NCBI GenBank assembly: GCA_024220505.1
Contig: JAKZZE010000003.1
Span: forward strand, 1,612,001 to 1,676,000
Direction of reading: 5' to 3'
Source of the DNA: Rhizopus arrhizus
Lineage: Eukaryota > Mucoromycota > Mucoromycetes > Mucorales > Rhizopodaceae
DNA length: 64,000 nt
In this document: in pieces, positions 52,121 through 61,150 of the stretch
How the letters are laid out: each line of letters begins with the position of its first letter
Position numbering within the stretch: the first letter of the stretch is position 1
Program-made: the position numbers and the translations under genes
The notes under the pieces: generated by a model
What the model saw: only the letters and a program-made list of their open reading frames with translations
Database searches by the model: none
What the model was told of the DNA's origin: nothing

Positions 52121-53423
52121 CTAATATATTATACTGAAGATGGCCAAGGAAACCTTTACGATGATAGCGGCAGAGAAGCTATGTCGGTTGATGAGTCACT
52201 CTCTTTTCGCTTATCAAAACTTAAGACTTTGCAAAAGTTTATTAAACATACGCCAGTTGATATGTCAAGACCTCTTCAAGACAGTGCTGATGTTGTTATG
52301 AAGGATGCAGCAGTAGTTGAAAATGATACTAGGAGTACAGAATATACAAAGTATACCAACTTTCAACGGGAGATGTATGTCTATTACGCGTTTGAAAAGA
52401 ACTTGAAGAACAACGCTGCAGCTAAACTTGCCAACGTTAACACGCACACGGCTCATAAGTGGAAGGCAGAATACATAGCTAACCCTGAAGCAGATGTTCC
52501 CCTCCCCCCAAAAAAAAAATAAGACCGGAAGGCAACAGGCCTCACAACTAAACGATCAACATAAGAAACAATTAGTAGATTTTTACGATGAGAAGCCTAC
52601 AGCAACTATTGAGGATGGTGTAGAAGAATTGATTAAAATTTTCGAAGGGCTCGCCATTAAAAATTCAAGGGTTGCTGAGTTTATGAAAGATGAATGTAAC
52701 CTTAGTATAAAAAGTGTTACTCGTCATTCAGCTGAAAGAAATAGTCCTAAAACTATTAAAGCTCGCGCAGTTTGGGTTGCTGAATGGAGTGCTAAAGAAA
52801 TTGACTATTATAATAATTGTATATTCATCGATGAATCCGGTTTTAACTTGAATATGACAAGAGGGAAGGTCTGGTCTAGACGTGACGAGCCAGCAATTGT
52901 TGCTTCTTCGTCTACCAGAGCCATCTCAAAAACCGCTCTTGGTGCAGTGTCGTCTTCTAGTATTATCAACGTAAGTGTCAAAGAACCTGGCAATTTGAAA
53001 ATAAGAAGAGTAGCTGGCGCTACAAAAAGAAAAGCTCCTGGAGATCGATTGAACGTGCCCAAAGGATCCACTGGAGGGCATTTTATGCAATTCATTGCTG
53101 GTACGATGGATATTATGGACCAGTTTCCATAGATGAAAGGGTATCATCTAGTGATGGATAATGCTCCAATTCACTTTCATAGCATCGTTGATCCTCTCAT
53201 TGCCAGTCGTGGATATATACCTGTATACCTCCCGCCTTATCCAGAATTAAACCCAATTAAGCAGTTCTGGAAAGACTTAAAAGACTACGTTAAGAGAGAA
53301 AAGCTTCAGAACAATAAGACACTTACCTCTCAAATGATAGATGTCTGTGAGCAAGTGCCACTAAAAAAATATACAAAATTATGTTCAGCATTCCATCAGT
53401 ACTTTCCCCAGGTGCATAAATAA
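52121..53423 (+). pseudogene. Tc1-like transposase A, copy 3
   Basis: Mirror of 47219-48521 with all its defects; 5' terminus CAGTGCTTCCAGTCCC near 51996. Confidence 0.85.
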
Positions 53424-53720
53424 ATTACCCATCGGGGAACAGAGAAAGAGATTGCAGCATCTATAAAGACAATAGCAGAGCAGATAAGCAAGGTCAAGCT
53501 GGCTATATCGTCAAGAAACATTGAAGATATGCCTAAAGGATTTTTCTCCTCAAATGATTTAGATATAATCTGTAATCTTTTTGATTCATATTCGACGGAT
53601 TATCGATTTGCGAAAGGCTCGATCTATTACGACTGCAAATCTAACCCTCTCAAACACATAAAAGCATACTATAGACTGTCAAACAAATTTATTTTATTAA
53701 ATCGTCTCATTTTAGATTAA
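53424..53720 (+). pseudogene. Open fragment of unknown origin, copy 3
   Basis: Mirror of 46922-47218. Confidence 0.3.
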
Positions 53721-56591
53721 AACACTGTGCCCGCTACCCGTGAAAACAATTGGTTCACGTACAGCATAAACCTATCAAATTATAACTGTAATTTGGCGCA
53801 CTAATTTTGATTTCGATAAAGGACAAAAAAAAGTTGAATATCAATGCTCATACATCTCATAATGGAATTAATGTAATAAAAAGCTTTATCTTTTGTTCCC
53901 GATCAATCTCTTGATTCTACAGCTTAGCATCCAATGAAGTATTCTTCAACATGCAAATTCTTTCATCTAATCCATAATACAGATGAAGAATATTTCTTGG
54001 TACGTTGCTATCATCCCTTCCGTACTTTTAGCCTGTATTTTTCTACAATTCTATTTTGTTTTGAAAACTTTTTTGGGCTGACTTCAGTATCACCAAGGCA
54101 ACATGGTGAAATAATTTTAAATTCATTCAATTATCGCCATTTTTTGCATTGTCATAATTGGCTAATGTGAATGTGATGTATAGAAAGGAGTAGGGCTGCC
54201 TCACATTGCAGTCAGATGTTCGATATAGCATATAGCTGAAACAATGATGAGAATTGAATTCTATCTGTCCAAGCTAATAAAGAAAATAAAAAAGCTCAAG
54301 ACATTGGATTTTTCCCTTTATAATCTACTATTTAAATAGATTATTGTTATCGTGGGTGATTCTTTATCTTGCAAAACAAAACAAGTTACTGATGCCCTTT
54401 TGATTATCCCTAAATTTCAATCAATGCGTAATGATAATATTAATAATGTATCGAATGAGCGTGTGTCAACTTTCAGTTTTGTACCATCACTGTCATTAAT
54501 GGTCATTGCAAATGCCATGGCACCTTAGTTGGATAGGAAGCAGTGATGTATATAGTACAGCACCTTTTTGAGAGCCAAAGGATCATAATATATGTATCGA
54601 TTTCATATGGCTGTAAAATTCAGCGCAATTCATGGCAACAGTTTGTTTATTGATCTCATTTATTATGATGGTACCAGTATAAATTTGAGAACAGTAAAAG
54701 CCCATTTATTATTTTGGGGGCAAGTCTTCATTCAAAGAAGACATATATCTAGGTTCAATTTCACATGTTTTCCGGTTCTAATACAGTACGATAGGGAGAA
54801 GGACATGCAGTATTCTATAAATTCATCACTATCGTATCTTCAAAATTAAATCGTCCAATTTTAATTTTATTTTAAATTTGATCAAGAAAATCAGCTGTCT
54901 TGAATCTGTGGTCTTTGATCTCATTTCTCACTTTGATTTTTAAAGTGTTATTTGCTGCATGTTATGATAACCTTTGGCTAATAAATTTGAACGTTATCAA
55001 TCATCGGATTCTAATGAAGTAATACCTTTTTTTTTTCATCAAATTGCCTTAAAAAGTAGTAGTAACATATTGTTCTTGACTTGCAATACTGATGGCAATT
55101 ATAATTGTTGCATTAGAATTCATAAAAGTTATACTGAAGCCATGTGAACAAAGCCAAATTTATAATGCTTCTTAGCTTTGCCAATTCAAGATTTTTCTTT
55201 TTTTACTATTTTCCATACAGATGAGATAAAGTCCCTACTATCATAATAATAAAAACATTTATCTAATTCTTTCTTTTCATTTGAACTTGTATAAGTACTC
55301 AGTCACCTAGTTGTAACCTGATCAACAACCTTTTCATTTAGGCCGAGAGGTTCTCAATCCAGTCTATCTTTTTCCTCAAACACAAAATGATTATTTTCAT
55401 CAGTTTTCATTCTCTTGTATACCTCTTGTGATTTTATTGGGACAAACACATTCGACGGATGTCAAGAAGAAAAAGAAGAACAGAAGGATAGTGGACCAAG
55501 CAGATCTTGATTGGATGGAAGTCCGCGTTACACAATCAACGTAATCAATAGAGTATGAATGTGGGTTATTTTAATTACGCCCTTGATCAATTACTTTTCT
55601 GTCAAACAATCTATCCTCTGAGCAACTTTAAAGTCTTTAGGCTATTGTTGTGTCATGAGAAACATGATCTTAATCTGAAAGTGCTATTGCAAATACCTTT
55701 CTATGTAATCTTATGAAAAAAAAAACAGCAAGTTTTCAGCCAAAAACAAAAGTTTTATCTTTTTTTTTTCAGACTTTCAGGAAAATCTGAACAGTTTGAG
55801 CTTATAAACATTATAACACCCAGAAAAGAAAAGAAAAAAAAAAAACTTATCAAACTTTGTACGCAAGTGTACAGAGTGACAAAGAAAAGTAAAATGAATT
55901 TCCTTGTGCTGTTAATACATACTACTAGTTCTGATTGGCTAGTGTAGTTTGTACTGTGTAGGGAATTCTATTTAATTTGTCGTGGGGCTGCAACTGCAAG
56001 GTGTAACAACCGGATAAATCAATCCTCTCATCAGAGAGATGTCTTGTATTTATCCTTGTATCTATCCTTGCATTCAATAGATATCTTATATGTGTTGATA
56101 CTTGTTGATTATGTCATATTATGAGCAAGAAGGCTTTTGTAGACACTACTTGTATTTGAGTTAATCTCTTAAAGAACTCTTGCATATAATTAATTTATAT
56201 AGTTTAATACAAAAGAAAGTCATTATATTTTATCATCATGCGTGTGTGTGTTTTTTTCTTCTTCTTTTTACAGACATTAGAGTGGTCAACATATAAAATA
56301 AGATTACTTTCAGTATTGAATATATATGCAACCAAGAAGAAATCTATATACAAATATCATCTGTTTGACTGTAAATCGAAGCTTTCTTTGCTGTAAAAGA
56401 GCAGCTCAATGCAGATCTTTACCCCACATTTTGAATGTGGGTAAAAACAAATGATTTTAGCTCCGACTAAATAAAAGAGGGGTGGATGGACAAGACGAAG
56501 GCTTAAGCGTAATTTTTGATTTGTGTAAAAAACCATCGATTATGCCCCTGATATCAAAAGGTAAAACCTATTTAGTATTTTTGACACTGTA
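53721..56591. other. Non-coding arm segment, copy 3
   Basis: As 4548-7389. It retains the 23 bp (GACCAAGCAGATCTTGATTG region, about 55494) missing from unit 1. Confidence 0.5.
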
Positions 56592-58073
56592 CAGTCGTTC
56601 CACCATCAATTGGACATTTTTTCGAAAATTAGGGTCGGGTTTTAGAAAAAAAATTATTGCTTTTTTGAAAATTAATTGGTCAAGAATTTTATTTTACTTG
56701 GTCAAAAAAAATAAATTACTTGATCACATTTCAAAAGTTGACCAAGGCAAGATTATATTGGGAGTTTATTCAAGCAATTCTCAAATTGATTTACTGAATG
56801 TTGAACGAAGTTATGAAGATATTCCGCAGGTACATTTTCACTAGCCTCTATAATTCTAGAAGTGAGACTATCCGTATTCGTGAATTTACTTCGTTTGACT
56901 TTTCCCTTTAAAATAGCCCAGAACTGTTCAATCGGATTTAATTCAGGTGAATATGGTGGAAGATATACAGGTTTATAACCTCTTTTTTCGATAATAGGAT
57001 CAATTGAGTCTGGGACGTGAATTGGTGCGTTATCCATAACGATAAAAAACCCTCTCATCTCAGGAAACTCATCCATGATATCCATGGTATCGTTAATAAA
57101 ATTGAGATAGTGACCTGAAGTAGTCCCTTTAGGGACAGATATCCTATCCTCAGGTGATTTTCTTTTGGTGGCACCCACAACCTTCCTTCTCTTAACATTA
57201 CCTGGTTCCCTTAAATTTATGTTCACGACACCAAAAGCAGAGATTGCACCAATAATTGTGTGTGATACAGCTCTTGCTGAAGGGGTTGTAATAACTGCTG
57301 GTGAACCACGAGCTGCCCAACCTCGACTTCGACGCATATTGATATCAAAGCCAGATTCATCAATAAAAATGCAATTCTTTAAATAATCCATGCCGTCATT
57401 GATCCACTTTTGAACCCATTCAGCGCGTTCCTGCATAGTCTTTTCACTATTTCTTGCAACAGGATGACGACTTACAGTCTTAATGCTAAGATTATACTCT
57501 TCCTTCATAAACTCTGCTACTCTCGACTTTCTAATTTCTAGGCCAGCAAAGCTCGTGGTCAAATCATCTACTGCATCTTGAATATAAGCTGAAGGATTTT
57601 CATCAAAAAAGCTGATCAAATGTTTCTTGTGGTTCTCGTTAAGCTGACTAACCGGTCTATTAGGTGTGCGGTTGGTTTTTTTTAGAGGAATATTCTTCTC
57701 TGGATCTCTGTCGTATATCTGCTTCCATTTGCGTGCAGTATCATAGTTTACATTCGCAGCTTTAGCTGCCTCCTTCGGTTTCATAAGCTTTTCTGACATA
57801 AAATAAAAATACCTTCGGCGATCTTCATCAGTATAAATATTGTACTGAGTAGCTCTTTCTTTCTTAGGAGGCGTTTCCTCCATCATTATGTCTTCAGGTT
57901 CTTCTAATTCAAAATGAACTTCTGTATTTTTTATATACTTTCGAAGATCAGTTAGTTTTCTCAATCTAAATGACTTTTCCTCAATAAATGTCGTTGCTTC
58001 ATCGCCTTTCTCATCAAATATATTGCCTGTACCATCCTCATAAAAATACTGCATGTTTAAATTCAAAGTGCTG
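56592..58073 (-). mobile_element. Tc1-like transposon B, copy 3 (intact transposase)
   Basis: 3' terminus CAGTCGTTCCACCATC after TA (56590-56591). On the 5' side the sequence CAGCACTTTGAATTTAAAC runs up to another TA (58074-58075). The two ends share little beyond CAG, so the 5' terminus may be truncated or the true boundary lost. Confidence 0.75.
56753..58054 (-). CDS. Tc1-like DD34E transposase B (433 aa, intact)
   Basis: Cut-and-paste transposase. The N-terminal half has a helix-turn-helix region ending AANVNYDTARKWKQIY. A second DNA-binding part contains LEIRKSRVAEFMKEEYNLS. The catalytic domain has CIFIDESGFDINM (Asp), FFIVMDNAPIH (Asp) and PYSPELNPIEQFW (Glu) with 34 residues between the last two acids. 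ATG 58054 is used; a TTG four codons upstream also lies in frame. It is the only one of seven transposase copies in the window with an open frame and all three acids. Confidence 0.92.
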   Translation of the reverse strand: MQYFYEDGTGNIFDEKGDEATTFIEEKSFRLRKLTDLRKYIKNTEVHFELEEPEDIMMEETPPKKERATQYNIYTDEDRRRYFYFMSEKLMKPKEAAKAANVNYDTARKWKQIYDRDPEKNIPLKKTNRTPNRPVSQLNENHKKHLISFFDENPSAYIQDAVDDLTTSFAGLEIRKSRVAEFMKEEYNLSIKTVSRHPVARNSEKTMQERAEWVQKWINDGMDYLKNCIFIDESGFDINMRRSRGWAARGSPAVITTPSARAVSHTIIGAISAFGVVNINLREPGNVKRRKVVGATKRKSPEDRISVPKGTTSGHYLNFINDTMDIMDEFPEMRGFFIVMDNAPIHVPDSIDPIIEKRGYKPVYLPPYSPELNPIEQFWAILKGKVKRSKFTNTDSLTSRIIEASENVPAEYLHNFVQHSVNQFENCLNKLPI

Positions 58074-58119
58074 TAACTATTTTTTTTTTTTTTTTTTTTT
58101 TTTGTAAAACTGTAACTAT
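58071..58119 (-). mobile_element. Extremely 5'-truncated retroinsertion (A-tail only)
   Basis: CTGTAACTAT at 58071-58080 and 58110-58119 flanks T23 plus GTAAAA, that is, the last bases of a LINE-like tail (TTTTAC) and its A-tail in reverse. It is at the same site used by the SINE in units 1 and 2. Confidence 0.7.
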
Positions 58120-58123
58120 TTTT

Positions 58124-59690
58124 AAGAAAGAGACCAAGTTTTCCCCTGATTCAGTCTTTTCATCAGCGTCGTTATCTAGAACAACAGTTGTTACAGACAG
58201 TGAAATCTCAATGTATCATCTACTCTCAACGTAAATTTTCTATCAAAGGACGCGTTACCATAGTGAATGCATTAATACTTTCTAAATTGTGGTATGTTCT
58301 GCGGATGGTTCATTTGCCGAGTACCTTCTTTCGACGGCTCAATTCTGCGATTTATCAGTTTGTCTGGCATAATTGCAAACCTAAGATCAAATACACGCAG
58401 TTGTGTTTAGATCCAAAGTTAGGTGGGTTAGGTCTTTTGGATCCACAAATTCAACGACACAACCTACAGATACGCTGGCTTCGTCAAGTTCTGGAAGATA
58501 ACCACCCTCAGTCTTGTAGTCAACCTATATTGCTAGATCATATACGTCGTTTCCATTCAGGAAATACTGGAACAAGACTAGCTCTCTTTTTCCCTCTTTT
58601 GCGATTGCGTCCTGCTGCTCACGCCAATAACTTTATGCAAAACATATATGAGGCAGTTGATTCTTTCAGACATGCAGATACAGAACAGGCAAAGTGTACT
58701 CCTGCCACACTTCTCCGTTTGCCCCTGTCTGCTATATTCGCTATGATTCCTACTGATTATTGGATCACTCGATCACGACACAAAAAACTCAAGGTGTCTC
58801 AATTTTTTACGTATGATCACCACTTTGGATGTATACGACCTTTATTGTCATCTGACCAGCCTTCCTCCCCTCGTCTGGTTTCTAAGTTAAGCCGAGATAT
58901 TCATAATCGTACCATCAAGCTAAATCAGCTTATCTGGCCTCATATATTGAATCAAAATCAACCATTGGGTGAAGTAGACGATTCAGCGTTCATCGATGCC
59001 TTCTGTTCGCAGCCCCAATGGATCAATTACAAACCTAAACCATTTCGGTTGTCTCTCATACAGCGATCTCTACCATCATCGCAATGTCACCACTACCAAC
59101 TTCCAAGTGGTCACTTTTTTGGAAAATGCCTGTTTCGCCTGAAAGCCGGTCTTTATGGTATCGTCTATTCCATCGTAAACTCTATAGCCAATCACTTCTT
59201 TCAAGATTTGATAATGGTTTGACCTCTTCACAATGTAAATTTTGTTCTGCTAATGCTGAAGACTTACAACACCTCTTCGTGCGCTGTCCTATGAAATGGA
59301 GAGTATGGATAGATGCCTTCAATTTCTTTAGTCCACACCTCACTTTCACTCAAGACGATGTATGCTCAATTCTCTGGTCTTTCCAGCAGTTTACTTTTGT
59401 TGACAACACTGATCTCTGGGCTCTCAGCTGCTGTGTGCTTTCCGTTATCTGGCGTGCCCACTGGAGATTTACTATTGACGGCTTTCCTTTTATTGATAAA
59501 CAGCTGGTCACTCGTGCTATGTCGCAGTTTGCCACCCTCAAAAGGGGCAGACTTGACCTTGACTAGCATGTTCAATCGCCTACACTCTGTTCCGTTTGGT
59601 TCATACCGCTCTCAGACGTGTGACTCCTATTATAATTTATAAATAAAAATAAACTATTTATTTACAAAAAAAAAAAAGAAAGAGACCAAG
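58124..59690 (+). mobile_element. 5'-truncated LINE, third copy class
   Basis: Target duplication AAGAAAGAGACCAAG at 58124-58138 and 59676-59690; the empty site is intact at about 9657-9672. It covers the ORF2 C-terminal part in two frames (58188-59222 and 59084-59566) with a frameshift in the overlap. Motifs: GRVTIVNALILSKLWY, LCLDPKLGGLGLLDPQIQ and zinc finger CKFCSANAEDLQHLFVRC. The 3' tail TATTTAC plus A-run resembles the LINE at 26619. Confidence 0.88.
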
Positions 59691-59710
59691 TACACCTTTT
59701 GCCAAAACGA

Positions 59711-59818
59711 TGTCGCAAAAAAAGAAATTAAAGTGTCGCATTTTTACAAAAAATAGTGTCGTATGCTTTTAGAAAAGAGAGTCGCAAAATTCGAAGAAAT
59801 AGTGTCGTGCTTTTCAAA
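59711..59818 (+). repeat. Five 23-bp phased repeats
   Basis: TGTCG/AGTCG cores at 59711, 59734, 59757, 59780 and 59803, all 23 bp apart. Confidence 0.85.
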
Positions 59819-59845
59819 AAAAAAAGACATGTCACATATTGTTCT

Positions 59846-60227
59846 GTCACCATGGTCATTACCATGGTCAACACCGTGGTCATCACCGTGGTCAACACCG
59901 TGGTCATCATCGTGGTCATCACCGTGGTCATCACCGTGGTCATCACCGTGGTCATTACCATGGTCAACACCGTGGTCATCACCGTGGTCATTACCATGGT
60001 CAACACCGTGGTCATCACCGTGGTCATTACCATGGTCAACACCGTGGTCATCACCGTGGTCATTACCATGGTCAACACCGTGGTCATCACCGTGGTCATC
60101 ACCGTGGTCATCACCGTGGTCGTAACCGTGGTCATCACCGTGGTCATCACCGTGGTCGTAACCGTGGTCATCACCGTGGTCGTAACCGTGGTCATTACGG
60201 TGGTTATACCGTGGTCATACTAAAATA
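59846..60227 (+). repeat. 12-bp minisatellite, unit 3
   Basis: About 30 units (ACCGTGGTCATC, ACCGTGGTCAAC, ACCATGGTCAAC, ACCGTGGTCGTA), degenerating at 60200-60227. Two further units at 60488-60511 follow the LTR-like insertion. Confidence 0.95.
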
Positions 60228-60487
60228 TGTCTTGAAGTCGGGGTTTGATAAGTAGCCTAAATGGGCAGGAGACTTCAAGTAGAAAGAAGAATAAAACAAA
60301 TAGTTATTCTAGATAAAAGATAATCTTTATTCATATAAGAAAATGTCGAGATATTTATAGTTTCTGTATAGTAGCCGCAGTAGTGGCGTAGTGATCGCGC
60401 AGTACTCAATCCATTTGATACGAAGTGGTTGCCGTAGCAACGACTCGACCTGAGCCTGAATTGGAGAATGAATTGAGGCTCGCAACA
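60228..60487. mobile_element. LTR-like insertion inside the minisatellite
   Basis: 260 bp from TGTCTTGAAGTC to GCTCGCAACA (TGT..ACA ends), with GAATAAAG on the - strand as a possible poly(A) signal. A clean 5-bp duplication is not seen. ATACCGTGGTCA occurs on both sides, but it may simply be the minisatellite. Solo LTR is the best guess. Confidence 0.45.
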
Positions 60488-60599
60488 ATACCGTGGTCAA
60501 CACCGTGGTCACGCCTAGGTTTTTTTGTTAACCAATCAAAGTCTGAGTGATTTCAAATAAAAATCATTTTTTTTTTTAAATTTGCACTCTCTTCTCGCC

Positions 60600-60815
60600 A
60601 TGGTTTTTATAAGTCGTAATCAAGCACTTTGCATTTTTTTTCAACTAAAGTTCAATGAAGAAAACAGCGTTCAAGCTTTAGAAAAGTTCCAAGCATTAAG
60701 CGATCAATTTGAGGTGTGCTATTTAACTGATCCGGCAGTTCCCGTACTTGCAACTAAATTACAGATTTCAAAGTATCCGTTAATCTTTTACACCTACAAG
60801 TCCTTTGAACTATAA
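60600..60815 (+). pseudogene. First-exon fragment of the recombinase-like gene (unit 3)
   Basis: 71 codons, matching the fragment at 11983-12198 except Phe for Cys near the end. Here the fragment form, not the gene form, adjoins the forward unit, the reverse of the situation at 9982. Confidence 0.7.
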
Positions 60816-61150
60816 CCAGTGGCACCTATAAGTACATACAAGCACCTTAATACGAAGGGCTTAAGTCGAGCTACTTATTGCTCTTAATTCTTCTTTTTGA
60901 AACACAAATACTCTATAAAATAAAAATTTAATATGTGGTCTGACTAGTTGACTATCGAAAAATGTTATCTTTATTCACAGATGGTTATAAAAACAGCGAG
61001 CTTTGTCAAAGGAAAACTGCAGGATATGCTGTCGTAAAAAAATAAGAATGCATCAATTCACGGGGTTATTCGCGCTATGGGAAGATTTAAGTTACAAGCA
61101 CCAACATAGGTTACCTAAAGGTAATTTTCAAGTTACATGGTTCTTTCCAA
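60816..61150. other. Loop sequence of the third recombinase-like locus
   Basis: Homologous to the reverse of 11660-11982. A frame at about 60965-61037 (+) reads LFTDGYKNSELCQRKTAGY, RNase H-like but too short to assign. It is cut after CAAGTTA by the LINE. Confidence 0.4.

Larger units (their letters stand above)
43924..56660. repeat. Palindrome P4 around nuclease loop 2
   Basis: Arms 43924-50013 and 50629-56660; coordinates sum to 100642 near the centre and 100643 further out. Loop of 615 bp. The arms are almost identical; the right arm lacks about 44 bp near 56663 that the left arm and unit 1 retain. Confidence 0.95.
50629..60748 (+). repeat. Array unit 3 (forward)
   Basis: Same order as unit 1, with the 58.1-59.7 kb LINE and the LTR-like piece as additional insertions and without the LINE fragment and SINE. 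Confidence 0.85.

Noticed and set aside
43924..56660. Palindromes as inverted-read assembly artefacts
   Set aside because: Arms differ by dated insertions with target duplications (LINE at 30299), repeat length, small indels and a 615-bp unique loop; still worth confirming with long reads.
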